A stretch of 64,000 nucleotides of DNA from an uncultured bacterium (GCA_905214865.1 CAJMNO010000002.1:98171-162170), one strand, 5' to 3'; positions 52,768-62,326 are shown, numbered from the stretch's first letter. The notes: generated by a model not told the origin, from the letters alone. Translations and numbers: made by a program.

Positions 52768-52802
52768 GACCGCGGCGTCAGGTGGCGTCGCGGTCTATTT
52801 TT
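52768..52802 (+). terminator. Terminator of the FmdB-type gene
   Basis: GACCGCGGCG pairs with CGTCGCGGTC (one G-U) around an 8-nt loop and is followed by TATTTTT. Confidence 0.9.
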
Positions 52803-53051
52803 GGGGAGAGGAGCGGAGGCTCTCGCACTCGAACCATCCACCCGTGCCATGGCTTGACTTGCGAGTCCCCCTCCAAGGCATACCTGCCGGATAGACGGAA
52901 GAGCCCTCGTCAATCCCAATCAGAGGGCCCTTGGGTCAGAGAAGGGAGAGGGGCGCCTCACCCAGCGGGATGGGCAACCGTCGGGACGGGGCTCTTCTCC
53001 CCCGCCGAAGTCATTGGCGCCACGTGCTGGGCACACGACGGCAGGACCCGT

Positions 53052-53097
53052 GTCGGGAATCTCGCGGCGTGTGTGCACACGTCATACAACTTCCGAC
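53052..53097. repeat. 46-nt palindromic element with GTGTGCAC core
   Basis: Left end GTCGGGAA, core GTGTGCAC at positions 20-27 (53071-53078), right end TTCCGAC. The inner arms are diverged but the ends still pair. Confidence 0.75.
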
Positions 53098-53157
53098 GCG
53101 AATCCATCTCTCCCAGCACGTTTTCCCAGTTGGTGGCACGCAATAAATCCCACTCCC

Positions 53158-53203
53158 GTCAGAAACCTCGTCCCGCGTGTACACGCGGGCCGGGATATTA
53201 GAC
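53158..53203. repeat. 46-nt palindromic element with GTGTACAC core
   Basis: The central 18 nt CCCGCGTGTACACGCGGG (53172-53189) are a perfect palindrome; left end GTCAGAAA, right end TTAGAC, followed by ATG as in the copy at 53231. Confidence 0.8.
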
Positions 53204-53230
53204 ATGAAGGACGCTTGCGGCCCCGCCAAG

Positions 53231-53276
53231 GTCAGAAATTCCGCCCCACGTGTACACACGGGACGAGGTTCCCGAC
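53231..53276. repeat. 46-nt palindromic element with GTGTACAC core
   Basis: Left end GTCAGAAATT, core GTGTACAC (53250-53257), then ACGGGACGAGGTTCCCGAC. Begins 27 nt after the previous unit ends. Confidence 0.8.
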
Positions 53277-53334
53277 ATGGACTCGTCAAGGTGGAGCGTT
53301 TCCCCTGTTGGCCGGAAGTATCGGTCTCTCCCCA

Positions 53335-53380
53335 GTCGGAAATTCCATCCCGTGTGTACACGCGAGACGGGATTTCAGGC
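53335..53380. repeat. 46-nt palindromic element with GTGTACAC core
   Basis: Left end GTCGGAAATTCCATCCCGT, core GTGTACAC (53354-53361), then GCGAGACGGGATTTCAGGC. AAATTCCATCCCG and CGGGATTT are partly complementary. Confidence 0.8.
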
Positions 53381-53640
53381 ACGTACACCGATGGACAACT
53401 GGCAGCGAAAGCGTATGCCCAAGGTCGCGGACCCCCAGCGCGCTCGTATGGCCACCTGCCGGCAAAAGAGGATTGGAGCCCCAGCCGTCGGCAACAGGCC
53501 CCAACACCGCGCGGCGAAACTACCCCCATAGTTCGTCCGCCCGTCTTCCCCGAGCGCTTCTCTCTACACGCGCGCCAGCCGGGACGGAACTTCAACGTTA
53601 GGATGGGCCGCGGAACCCTCGATGATCTGGGAGAGTAGAA

Positions 53641-53654
53641 GGGGCCTCCGCCCC
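53641..53654 (-). terminator. Terminator of the priA-def-fmt-rsmB operon
   Basis: GGGGC - 4-nt loop - GCCCC begins 7 nt after the rsmB stop, followed on the minus strand by TTCTACTC. Short but GC-only. Confidence 0.6.
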
Positions 53655-53661
53655 GCCCTGC

Positions 53662-55089
53662 CTACCGCACCCTGCGAAACGCAGCGAGGAAGTGCCCGTC
53701 CAGGGGGAGGGCCTCGGAGTCCGCACGGGCGGTCCTGATGGTCGCGTCATCCGTCGCCATGGAGTCCACGAGTTCGCGAGCCTTGGCGGGGAGGCTCTCG
53801 TACCCACCCAATGTCCTGGGATCGACGGGCGAGAAGCCCGCGCCTTCGGACGAGAGGAACGCATCAACCACGGCCTCGTCCTCCTCCCGAAGGAGCGAGC
53901 AGGTTGCGTAGCAGAGCGTCCCTCCCACGCGCACGCGCGCGGCGGCAGCGGAGAGGATCGCGAGCTGCGTCGCGGGCAGCGCGTCACGAACCGACGCCGG
54001 CTCGAGCGCCCAGGCGGTCTCGGGGTGACGCCGCATAGTCCCCGTCCCCGAGCATGGGACGTCGACGAACACGCGGTCGAACTCGCCCGAGAGCGCTGAC
54101 GGCAGGCTGCCGCCGTCGAGCTCGCGCGCATCCCAGCAGACGCACCGGGTCTGACCCGAGATGGTGGCACGCTCCATGCGCGAGCGGGCGAGGCGGACCT
54201 TCGCCTGGTCGACCTCGACCGCCGAGACCCGTGCCATCCCGCCACGCTGCGCCGCGGCGGACTGCAGGAGGACGGTCTTGGTGCCCCGCCCCTGTCCCAC
54301 CTCGAGCAGGGACGACCCCGGGTCGGGCGAGCAGAGCCAGGCAACCGTCTGCGAGGCGAGGTCGCAGGGGATGGCGTCGCACGTCTCCACCAGCCCGGAT
54401 GAGGCGAGCCCCGCCGGGGACGACAGGATCCACGAACCCGGCAGCGGCGTCTTCCGAGGAGAGAGTCGCGCCCCCCTCAGCAGCTCCTCGGTCTGGGAGG
54501 GGTCATTGCGCAGGGCGTCGCCCGCCACGTAGGGGCCGGCCGGCTCGAGCGCCCGGAGGGCGAGGGCGCACGCGGCGCCTATGCCGCACGACGCCACGAG
54601 CTCGTCGGCAAGCCACTGCGGCCACCCGGCCGCCAGCGCGATGTCGCCGGCAGCGGGCGTCCCACCGGCGAGCCGCGACCGCGCGTCCTCCACCCGCGGG
54701 ACGTCCTCCCGCGCAACGCGCCTGAGGACGGCGTTGGCCAGCCCCGCCGCGCGGGGGTTGGCGGCGCGCACGAGCTCGACCCCCTGGCTCACGGCGACGG
54801 CGGAGGGAGTCCTGAGGTACAGCAGCTCCAGGCACGAGACTCGCAGGGCGTCGCGCACGCGGGGCTCCAGGTGCGAGCCGTGCGAGAGGTGCGACCCAAT
54901 GGCCTCGTCGAGCCTCCCGCTGCACGCGACGACCCCCAGCACCAGCCTGGTGGCGAGGGCGCGGTCGCGCTCGTCGAGGCCATCCATGCGGCCACTGGTC
55001 CTGAGCAGGTCACGCGCGCGGGCATCCCTCCTCCGCTGCTCTGCGAGCAGCCGCGAGGCGACACGCCTTGCCGGGGCGAGACGGCCCAT
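53662..55089 (-). CDS. rsmB: 16S rRNA (cytosine-967-C5)-methyltransferase
   Basis: Methylates C967 of 16S rRNA; 475 aa. The N-terminal NusB-like RNA-binding domain (RDRALATRLVLGVVACSGRLD) precedes a SAM-dependent methyltransferase with motif I LLEVGQGRGTKTVLL. Catalytic cysteines lie in VDVPCSGTGTMRRHPE and YATCSLLREEDE. The motif I serine/alanine pattern departs slightly from the usual DxCAAPGGK, reading EVGQGRGTK, so activity may differ. The ATG at 55089 abuts the fmt stop. It is last in priA-def-fmt-rsmB, a classic bacterial order. Confidence 0.93.
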   Translation of the reverse strand: MGRLAPARRVASRLLAEQRRRDARARDLLRTSGRMDGLDERDRALATRLVLGVVACSGRLDEAIGSHLSHGSHLEPRVRDALRVSCLELLYLRTPSAVAVSQGVELVRAANPRAAGLANAVLRRVAREDVPRVEDARSRLAGGTPAAGDIALAAGWPQWLADELVASCGIGAACALALRALEPAGPYVAGDALRNDPSQTEELLRGARLSPRKTPLPGSWILSSPAGLASSGLVETCDAIPCDLASQTVAWLCSPDPGSSLLEVGQGRGTKTVLLQSAAAQRGGMARVSAVEVDQAKVRLARSRMERATISGQTRCVCWDARELDGGSLPSALSGEFDRVFVDVPCSGTGTMRRHPETAWALEPASVRDALPATQLAILSAAAARVRVGGTLCYATCSLLREEDEAVVDAFLSSEGAGFSPVDPRTLGGYESLPAKARELVDSMATDDATIRTARADSEALPLDGHFLAAFRRVR

Positions 55090-56010
55090 CTATGCGACGC
55101 CCCACGTCAGCGCCTTGGCGTGGAGGCCGGCGGCCCAGGCCGAGGCGTCCATCTCGCGCTTGCCGTCCGGCTTAACGCGCAGCAGCTCGAGCGCGCCGTC
55201 GGAGCAGCCGAGGAAGACGCGGCCCCTGCGCACCAGCACCTCTCCCCCGGCGACGGAGACGTCACCCGGCGCGACGGACGCGCGCATGGCCCTGAGGCCG
55301 CGACCGGAGACCTCGAGGCGCGACGGGGCGGCATCGCTTGAGGTCTGCACGCGTCGGCGGTTGTCGAGCGCGGTGGCGGAGGGGTCGAGCAGGAGCTCCG
55401 CCTTCAAGATCTTCTTGGCGTACGTCACCTTGGACTCGTCCTGCTCCACCCAGGTGGCGGTACCGTCGACCATCTGGTCGAGCGCGGCGAGCAGCTCGCT
55501 CGCACCCAGCTGGGCGAGCTCGGACATCAGATCGTCGCAGCCCTTCTCCCCCACCTCGGTCGATGCCTGGCGGCAGTACGCGCCCGCATCCAAGTCGTGG
55601 GCCACCCGCATGATGGAGATGCCCGCGTGCTCGTCGCCCGCGAGGATGGCCCGCTGGATGGGGGCGGCGCCGCGCCAGCGGGGGAGCAGCGAGCCGTGCA
55701 CGTTGACGCAGCCGAGCGGGGCTATGCCCAGCACCTCGTCGGGGAGGATGCACCCGTAGGCGGCCACGCAGATGGCATCCGGCCGCTCCGCGCGAAGCCG
55801 GTCCAGGACCTCGGGCGTCACGCGCTTGGTCTCGACGACGGGGATGCCCAGCTCGCCGGCGGCGACCTTGACCGGGGACGGCTCGAGCCTGCGCCCGCGC
55901 CCCCTCACGGCGTCCGGCCTGGTGAGGGCCAGCGTGACCTCGTGGCGCGACGCGAGCGCCCTGAGCGAGGGGACGGCAAAGTCGGGCGTCCCCATGAAGA
56001 TGATGCGCAT
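55090..56010 (-). CDS. fmt: Methionyl-tRNA formyltransferase
   Basis: Formylates initiator Met-tRNA using 10-formyl-tetrahydrofolate; 306 aa. The N-terminus RIIFMGTPDFAVPSLRAL and the catalytic region NVHGSLLPRWRGAAPIQRAI are diagnostic, with a C-terminal OB-like tRNA-binding domain. The ATG at 56010 is 12 nt after the def stop. Together with Def it forms the add-and-remove pair for N-terminal formyl groups. Confidence 0.97.
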   Translation of the reverse strand: MRIIFMGTPDFAVPSLRALASRHEVTLALTRPDAVRGRGRRLEPSPVKVAAGELGIPVVETKRVTPEVLDRLRAERPDAICVAAYGCILPDEVLGIAPLGCVNVHGSLLPRWRGAAPIQRAILAGDEHAGISIMRVAHDLDAGAYCRQASTEVGEKGCDDLMSELAQLGASELLAALDQMVDGTATWVEQDESKVTYAKKILKAELLLDPSATALDNRRRVQTSSDAAPSRLEVSGRGLRAMRASVAPGDVSVAGGEVLVRRGRVFLGCSDGALELLRVKPDGKREMDASAWAAGLHAKALTWGVA

Positions 56011-56022
56011 GGCTGCCCCCCG

Positions 56023-56565
56023 CTAGTCTTCCGCCACGTCCCCGGGCTTGGCGCCCGCCTCGAGCGCCTCCTGGTAGTCGCGCATGGCAGCCACGCGCTG
56101 CCCGGCGGACAGGTGGTCGATCATCGTGATGCCATGGAGGTGGTCGATCTCGTGCTGCAGGCAGATGGCCAGCAGGTTGTCGGCAGCCTCGTACTGCATC
56201 AGGTCGCCATCGAGGTTCCTGGCCTGCACGACCACGTGGCTGGGGCGGCGCACGGGGACGGTGATGCCGGGGAACGAGAGGCAGCCCTCGCCGCCCTCGC
56301 GCTCCTCGCCGTCGGCCACGACAATCTTGGGGTTGATGAGGACGTAGGGGTTCTTCCCCTTGGAGGTGTAGTCGACGTCGATGACCACGAGCTGGATCAG
56401 CTCGCCCACCTGCGGGGCGGCGAGGCCGCAGCCGTCGGCGGCGTACATGTCCCTGAGCATGCGGCGAGCGAGACGCGCCACCTTGCCGTCGATGTCCTGG
56501 ATGGGCTCGCACTCCGTCTTGAGCCGGTCGTCGGGGGCGACGACGATATCGTCTAGGGCGCTCAT
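56023..56565 (-). CDS. def: Peptide deformylase
   Basis: Metalloenzyme removing the N-formyl group from nascent proteins; 180 aa. All three motifs are intact: GCGLAAPQ, EGCLSFPG (metal-binding Cys) and HEIDHLHG (metal-binding His pair and catalytic Glu). ATG start at 56565. The 135-nt gap after priA contains a short GC hairpin (TGCGCGC/GCGCGCA) just before the ribosome-binding site, so partial independent control is possible. Confidence 0.97.
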   Translation of the reverse strand: MSALDDIVVAPDDRLKTECEPIQDIDGKVARLARRMLRDMYAADGCGLAAPQVGELIQLVVIDVDYTSKGKNPYVLINPKIVVADGEEREGGEGCLSFPGITVPVRRPSHVVVQARNLDGDLMQYEAADNLLAICLQHEIDHLHGITMIDHLSAGQRVAAMRDYQEALEAGAKPGDVAED

Positions 56566-56700
56566 TGGTATCCCTTCTGGGTGTGCGCGCGCGGTGCGCG
56601 CATGATCTTTGTCAACGCCATGTTACTACCCACCACGGGGCGCCACCTTGCGCTCGGGGCGCACGGGCTCACCAAACGACAAAATGTCACCCCGTTGCCA

Positions 56701-59004
56701 TCACATAAGGTCGTAGGCGTCGACGTCGATGGCCACGCTCACGCCGCGCGGGACGTCGGCCGCCGCCACGCAGGCCGAGAGGACCTCGCCCGGCTCTGAC
56801 GCCACGGGCGCCTTCACCAGGACGTGCCTGCGCGTGCGGTCCTTCACGCGCGCCTTGAGGCAGTCTGCCGGCCCCAGGACCTCCCAGCCCCGCTCGCCGC
56901 CGAGCCTCTCCCTCAGCCGCGCCGCGACCGCGTCGCACGAGCGCCGCACCGCCGAGCCGTCCCTCCCCCACAGCACCACGTTGCACAGCCGCGAGAACGG
57001 GGGGTAGTCGCCCTCGCGCCGGTCCGCGAGCTCGGGGGAGAGGAACACCTCCCTCCTGTGGGAGGCGACCGCCTGGATGGCGGGGTGGCTCGCCCAGTAG
57101 GTCTGGACGATCACCCTGCCCGCCCGCTCGCCCCTCCCGGCGCGCCCGCTCACCTGCTCGAGCAGGTCGTAGGTCCTCTCCGCCGCGCGGAAGTCGGGGA
57201 GCTTGAGGGTCGTGTCGGCATTGATCACGCCCACGAGGGTGACCTCCGGGAAGTCCAGCCCCTTGGCGATCATCTGGGTGCCCACCAGGACCGCCCGCTC
57301 CGCGCCGTCAAACCGCTCCAGGAGCCGCTGGTGGTCGCCCTTGCCCCTGGTGGTGTCCGCATCCATGCGGATCACCTCCACGCCTTCGGGGAGGAGCGCC
57401 CTCAGCTCGTCCTCCACGCGCTGCGTGCCCACGCCGTAGGCGCCCAGGTACCTGCTCCCGCAGTTGGGGCACCGCGTGGAGGGGTCCGGCCACGCCCGCA
57501 CCGGCCAGCTCCTGCCGCAGCTGTGGCACACCAGCGAGTGGGTGCGCTCGTGGTAGGTGAGCGAGGTGGAGCAGTGGGGGCACTCGGGCACGGCGCCGCA
57601 CTCGCGGCACATGAGGAAGTTGGCGAAGCCGCGCCGGTTGAGCATGAGCACGGCCTTCTCCCCCCTCCCCGTGACCTCCAGGAGGGCGTCCTCGAGCGGC
57701 TTGGAGAAGACCGACCTCCTGCCCGAGCCAAACTGCTGCGTCATGTCCACCACCTGCACGCTGGGGAGGACCGCGCCGCCGGGGCGCTCGGGCATGCTGA
57801 CCCTGGTCCAGGAGGCACCGCCCCATGAGCCCTCGTGGCAGCGCTCCAGGCTCTCGAGCGAGGGCGTGGCCGACCCCAGCACCAGCGCGCACCCGCGCTC
57901 CCGGGCAAGCCGCGCCGCGACCTCGCGCGCGTGGTAGCGCGGGGCGCTCCCCTGCTTGTAGGAGGCCTCGTGCTCCTCGTCGATAATTACCACGCCCACG
58001 TTTGAGAGGGGCGCGAACAGGGCGGAGCGGGCGCCCACGACCACGTGCGCCCTCCCCTGCCTCACCATGTCCCACTGGTCAAAGCGCTCCCCCGCCGAAA
58101 GCCGGGAGTGCAGGATCGCCACGTCGTCGCCAAAGCGCGACCTGAAGCGGCCGACCGTCTGCGCCGTGAGCGAGATCTCGGGCACCAGGACCAGGGCGCC
58201 TCTCCCCCTTGCGAGCTCGCGTTCGATGGCGGAGAGGTACACCTCGGTCTTGCCGGAGCCCGTCACGCCGTCGACCAGGACCACGTCCCCCCTGCCGACG
58301 TCACAGGCGCGCGCTATGGCGGCGAGCGCCTCCTCCTGCCCGTGGGTGAGCCGGCTCGGCCGCTGCGCCACGGCGGACGAGAGGGTCGTCCCCTCCACGC
58401 CCCTGACGCGGCGGCGCTCCTCCACCCGCACCACCCCGCGCTCGCGGAGCGCCGACACCGCGGAGCCGCACCCGGGCAGCGTCGCCGCGAGCTCCGCCAT
58501 CCTCGCGGGCCCCGCCTGGAGCGCCTCCAGCACCTGACGCTGCCTCGAGGCGTTGGCGCGCGGGACAAAGCCGGCCGCACCCTCCGCCAGGCTCACCCAT
58601 CGCTCGTCCACGGGGCCGGACTTCTCGCACACCAGCGTCCATGCGCCGTCGGGACCGTCGCGACGCACCCGGACGGTCTGCCCCGGCGCCAGGAAGGGGT
58701 GCAGGGCCTCGCTCAGGGGGCAGGCGTACTCCCGCGCGATCCATCGCGCCAGGCGGGCGGCGGCCTCGTCGAAGGCGGGACCGGCGAGGACGCGCTCCAC
58801 GGGCAGGATGCGATGGGGCTCCAGCCCCTCCTGGGGGCGCTCCTCCACGCCGACCACGTACCCCACCGCCTTCCTGTGCGAGAAGGGCACGAGCGCGGTC
58901 GTACCCACCACGCACTCGCCCTCGAGCTCGGGCGGAATCGCGTAGTCAAACGTCCCGTCGAGCGAGCGGGACGGGATGTCTGGGACGACTTCTGCGAACG
59001 GCAC
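56701..59004 (-). CDS. priA: Primosomal protein N' (replication restart helicase PriA)
   Basis: Restarts collapsed replication forks; 767 aa. An N-terminal 3'-DNA-binding domain (VPFAEVVPDIPSRSLDGTFDY) precedes the helicase core with Walker A VDGVTGSGKTEV and Walker B VVIIDEEHEASYKQ. A zinc cluster of eight cysteines follows (CRECGAVPECPHC, CHSCG, CPNCGS), then MDADTTRGKGDHQRLL. The GTG at 59004 is chosen because AGGAGG lies 9 nt upstream and family homology begins there; the open frame extends about 320 codons further but is low-complexity and unrelated. It is first of the priA-def-fmt-rsmB operon. Confidence 0.96.
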   Translation of the reverse strand: MPFAEVVPDIPSRSLDGTFDYAIPPELEGECVVGTTALVPFSHRKAVGYVVGVEERPQEGLEPHRILPVERVLAGPAFDEAAARLARWIAREYACPLSEALHPFLAPGQTVRVRRDGPDGAWTLVCEKSGPVDERWVSLAEGAAGFVPRANASRQRQVLEALQAGPARMAELAATLPGCGSAVSALRERGVVRVEERRRVRGVEGTTLSSAVAQRPSRLTHGQEEALAAIARACDVGRGDVVLVDGVTGSGKTEVYLSAIERELARGRGALVLVPEISLTAQTVGRFRSRFGDDVAILHSRLSAGERFDQWDMVRQGRAHVVVGARSALFAPLSNVGVVIIDEEHEASYKQGSAPRYHAREVAARLARERGCALVLGSATPSLESLERCHEGSWGGASWTRVSMPERPGGAVLPSVQVVDMTQQFGSGRRSVFSKPLEDALLEVTGRGEKAVLMLNRRGFANFLMCRECGAVPECPHCSTSLTYHERTHSLVCHSCGRSWPVRAWPDPSTRCPNCGSRYLGAYGVGTQRVEDELRALLPEGVEVIRMDADTTRGKGDHQRLLERFDGAERAVLVGTQMIAKGLDFPEVTLVGVINADTTLKLPDFRAAERTYDLLEQVSGRAGRGERAGRVIVQTYWASHPAIQAVASHRREVFLSPELADRREGDYPPFSRLCNVVLWGRDGSAVRRSCDAVAARLRERLGGERGWEVLGPADCLKARVKDRTRRHVLVKAPVASEPGEVLSACVAAADVPRGVSVAIDVDAYDLM

Positions 59005-59566
59005 GGCTACGGGCCTCCTGGCAACGGGGATGGTCCCCCCATCATACGTCGCCTGCCGTGGGCTGCCGAGACGCGCCCCCCGCCCCGGGGAGAGGAGAGG
59101 AGGCGCCATATGTTGGCACAGGCCGCCCCGCCGGGGGCGGCCCCGCCAAAATAGAATGGACTCACGGTCGGCTTGAGACACCTGCATGCGCACTTCCCGA
59201 CGGCGCCCAGGGACTCGCCGACCCTTCCCACGGGGGCGGCGGCCGTCTCTTCCCACACCTTCGGCCGCCGCCCCACTTGTGCCCCCCGCGCCAGCGCACC
59301 GCCCGGGGGCGCTCCCTACGCCAGCGACGAGGCTACGCCCACCATCATAGGCCACTCGAGGGCGCGGGGCCGCGTCTGGCGGATTCCGTGTCGTGGCGTG
59401 CCCGCACGGGTATCTCATGCAAAAGGGGGCCGATGAGCAGCGTGCATGCCATTCTGCTGGCATAACTGCCCATTGATTTTGTAAGCATGGCTGATATCGT
59501 TCCCTTTCGAACCTGCCAGGAACTGGCGGGGGGACGACGCCGTTCGTCGGACCTGGGAGGGGATGC
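59005..59566. promoter_or_regulatory. Divergent control region between priA and the histidine kinase gene
   Basis: 562 nt with no credible gene. A perfect 13-bp inverted repeat (59233-59245 / 59262-59274, 16-nt loop, all G/C) stands in the middle. The plus-strand promoter of the two-component operon is at 59473-59500. The priA promoter should lie near 59100-59200 on the minus strand but was not resolved. Confidence 0.5.
59473..59500 (+). promoter_or_regulatory. Promoter of the histidine kinase-response regulator operon
   Basis: TTGATT (59473-59478) and TATCGT (59495-59500) are separated by 16 nt, about 65 nt upstream of the kinase ATG, in a locally AT-richer stretch. Confidence 0.6.
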
Positions 59567-61499
59567 ATGAGGCACGCTCGTCTTGGCAATGCGGGTTCCC
59601 TGCCCGGAGCCGCCCGGCGCTCCCGCCTCGCGCTCCTCACCCTGCTCGCCCTCCTCGTCGCGGGGGTGCTCCTCACGCGATCCTGGACCATGGCGGGAAC
59701 GGTCACGGGACGGGAGGTGACGAACGTGGCGGAATGGCGCGTCTCCGCATGGGACTCCGCCGGCAGGAGCCTGGGAAGCGCCGACGGCATCCCCTCAACG
59801 GCGTCGACCCCCACCACCATCCGCGGCCTCGCGGAGGGCGACGTCGTGGAACTGACTGCCACCGTGGGGTGCTCGCGGCGAGACGTGCTGTACCTCTCGA
59901 CCTTCCATGCGCCCTTCACCGCATGGGACGACGAGGTGCTGGTCTCGTCGTATGGGGAGGAGGGCACCTACCCCGGCTTCCTCGCGTGTCCCCCGCCCGC
60001 GAGCAGGTGCGTCCAGGTTGGCGGGAGGTCGGGCGCGGTCACCCTGAGGGTTCGCTACACGATCCCGCGCGGTCGCACGTCCCTCCGCCTGGCGGATGCC
60101 TACGTGGGCTCCCCCGACGCCATGAGGCGCTGGCTCTTCGGCACCATGGGGACCCAGACGTTCTTTGCCATCACCATGGGCTTCATCGGGCTCGCCCTGC
60201 TCGTGGCGAGCAGGGCTATGGCGACGTTCCGGCTGCAGAGCCAGGTCTTTGCGTGGCTTGGGCTCCTCAACATCTTCGTCGGCCTGTGGAGCTTTGGCGA
60301 GAGCGACCTCACCTGCCTTCTCATCCCCCGGCCCTCGCTCCTGCACTTCCTGGCCTACCTTGGCCTCTACGCCATGCCCATCCCCCTCGCGCACCTTCAT
60401 GTCCCTCATCGAGGACGACCCCACCGGCGGAAGGCTCTTCCGCCTCTCCTGCGGGGCCACGGAGCTGTTCGCCCCCGTGGCAATCGCCCTGCAGCTGCTC
60501 GGCACGGTCCAGTTCAACCAGAGCATCCGCGCCTTCTTCGTCCTGTTCGCACTCACGCACCTGGTCCCATCCCTGTGGATCGCCACGCAGGCGCTCCGAA
60601 GGCGGGAGGCGAGGAGGCTCCAGCTGTGGTACCTGGCGGTGATGTTCCTGTACGACCTCTTCCTCCTCCTCGAGCTCCTCGACTACTACGTGTGGCTGGT
60701 CGTGCCGGAGATGACGTTCACGCTCGTGGGGTCGGTCCTCTTCGTGGCGCTCACCATGTGGATGTCGCTCATGACGATACGTGACACCACGCAGAGCGCC
60801 CGGGGCAACGAGGAGCTGCACCAGCAGGTCGAGCTCATGCGCGTGCGGGACGAGGCGCGCGACCGCCAGCTCGAGCAGATGTCGCGGACGAGCAGCGAGA
60901 TGCGGAGGCAGCGGCACGACATGCGACACATGCTCGCCGCAATCCGCAGCTACAACGACCAGGGCGACCGGGAGGGTCTCGACGGGCTCGTGCGCTCGCT
61001 CGACGCGCGCATCCCCACGCCGTGCGAGCAAACATACTGTGACAACCTCGCCGTCAACTCGGTGGTGGGGTACTACGCGGACCTCGCCCGCGAGCGCGGG
61101 CTCACCGAGGTCGACATCGCGCTGGACGTCCCCGCCGGCCTCCCGCGCGACGTCGAGGACGACCTCTGCTCCATCGTGGGGAACCTCCTCGAGAACGCGG
61201 TCACCGCCCTCGGCGAGGTCATGGGGGCGGGCGGGGACCCCTGGATCAGGATGAGGGGCCTCCAGAGGTCGGGGAAGCTCGTGATCACCTTGAACAACAG
61301 CTACCAGTGCGTCCGCGGGGACGGCTTTGGGGGCTTCTCCACCACCAAGCGCGAGGGGAGCGGGATAGGGCTCCGCTCGGTCGAGACGTGCGCACGCCGC
61401 AACGGGGGCAGCGCGCGGTTCGAGGCGAGCGACGGGGTCTTCGCCTCGTCCGTCTACCTGGCGCTTTCCACCACACCACCAGAGAAAGGTCACCCATGA
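59567..61499 (+). pseudogene. 7TM GHKL-type sensor histidine kinase, split by an apparent 1-nt frameshift
   Basis: Coding similarity passes from one frame to the next near codon 272, at a run of five Cs (60382-60386). With four Cs the gene reads as one 643-aa protein. It has a membrane helix at 20-37, an extracytoplasmic sensor domain of about 160 residues (Cys-containing), then about six membrane helices as in 7TM-DISM receptors. A coiled coil follows, then the phospho-acceptor region RRQRHDMRHML and a GHKL ATPase with N box IVGNLLENAVTAL and G box GSGIGLRSV. The ATG at 59567 has GGGAGGGG upstream, and its stop overlaps the regulator start (ATGA). It may be a true mutation, a phase-variable tract or a sequence error. 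The ligand is unknown. Confidence 0.8.
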
Positions 61500-62242
61500 A
61501 CGCCTTGACCGTTGCAATTTGCGAGGACGACGTCGACGACGAGCGGAGGCTCGTCGACCTCGTGGAGAGGAGCCCGGTCCCGGCGAGGGCGGCGCTGTAC
61601 TCCGAGGCCAACGCCTTCGTGGAGGACTTCACCCCCGGCATCTACGACCTCATCCTCATGGACATCTTCCTGGGGGAGGATGCCGAGGACGGCTCCGGCG
61701 AGCCCGAGGGCCTGAGGGCGATCCGCCGCATCCGCGCTGTGGACCCCAGCGTCCCCGTGGCCTTCGTGACCACCAGCAAGGACTTCGCCCTCGAGGCCTT
61801 CCGCCTGGACGTGGCGCGCTACATCGAGAAGCCTGTCACGCAGGCGCAGGTGGACGACGTCCTCTCGTTTGCCATGGGCATGCGCGACCACCTGCCGGGC
61901 CTCAGGCTCCGCAGCGAGGGCCACGACGTCAACGTGCCCATCGCCCAGATCGTCTACATGGAGCAGTCGGGCCACTACGTGCTCATCCACCTCTCCAGCG
62001 GGAGAGTGGTGAAGGTCAGGGGCACGCTCGACGAGGTCTCGGCCAACCTGGACGAGCCGCAGTTCGTGCGCTGCCACAAGAGCTTCGTCGCCAACCTCAA
62101 CTTCGTGGAGGACATCAACGATTCCCTGATGTCGCTCCAGATGTTAGGGGGCGACTGGGTCCACGTGAGGAAGGCGAGCATGCGAGACGTGCGCAGGCGC
62201 TACGAGGACTGGCTCTTCCAGATGGCTCGACTCAAGGGGTAG
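61496..62242 (+). CDS. LytTR-family response regulator
   Basis: DNA-binding response regulator, 248 aa. The receiver domain has acidic residues D11/D12, the phospho-acceptor D56 in LILMDIFLG, and the conserved Thr/Lys region FVTTSKDFALEAF...YIEKPV. The C-terminal LytTR domain shows QIVYMEQSGHYVLIHL, VRGTLDEVSANL and FVRCHKSFVANLNFVEDI. The ATG overlaps the kinase stop (ATGA) and has AAAGG 5 nt before. Such GHKL kinase-LytTR pairs usually respond to peptides or envelope state; no peptide gene is evident here. It remains intact even though the kinase is frameshifted. Confidence 0.93.
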   Translation: MNALTVAICEDDVDDERRLVDLVERSPVPARAALYSEANAFVEDFTPGIYDLILMDIFLGEDAEDGSGEPEGLRAIRRIRAVDPSVPVAFVTTSKDFALEAFRLDVARYIEKPVTQAQVDDVLSFAMGMRDHLPGLRLRSEGHDVNVPIAQIVYMEQSGHYVLIHLSSGRVVKVRGTLDEVSANLDEPQFVRCHKSFVANLNFVEDINDSLMSLQMLGGDWVHVRKASMRDVRRRYEDWLFQMARLKG

Positions 62243-62293
62243 CTCGCCGCCACCGTCCGCACGCGACGACCCGTCGCGGCGCCCCCTCTCCCC

Positions 62294-62299
62294 TACAAT
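62294..62299 (+). promoter_or_regulatory. Candidate -10 box of the diacylglycerol kinase-family gene
   Basis: TACAAT, 27 nt upstream of the ATG at 62327. No clear -35. Confidence 0.4.
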
Positions 62300-62326
62300 G
62301 GGCTCACCACGTCAGAGGGGAGCCGC

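Larger units (their letters stand above)
52803..53640. repeat. Non-coding repeat island B between convergent genes
   Basis: About 840 nt between the FmdB-type gene (plus) and rsmB (minus) with no credible gene. It holds four 46-nt palindromic elements of the GTC...GAC arm subtype, separated by 60, 27 and 58 nt. A degenerate right half-element lies near 53570-53602 (CTACACGCGCG, then CGGGACGGAACTTC). In 52803-53050 and 53400-53560 nothing notable is seen. Confidence 0.75.

Noticed and set aside
53052..53380. CRISPR array
   Set aside because: Four similar units occur in a row, but the units are diverged palindromes and the spacers are unequal (60, 27, 58 nt); no cas gene is present.
53011..53638. 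Open frames of up to 195 codons in repeat island B on both strands
   Set aside because: Same cause as in island A: they read through the 46-nt elements (recurrent VYTRDG-type strings) and have no plausible start.
59005..59967. N-terminal extension of PriA by about 320 codons
   Set aside because: The frame is open but runs through the divergent promoter region and into the kinase gene on the opposite strand; PriA homology and a ribosome-binding site begin at 59004.
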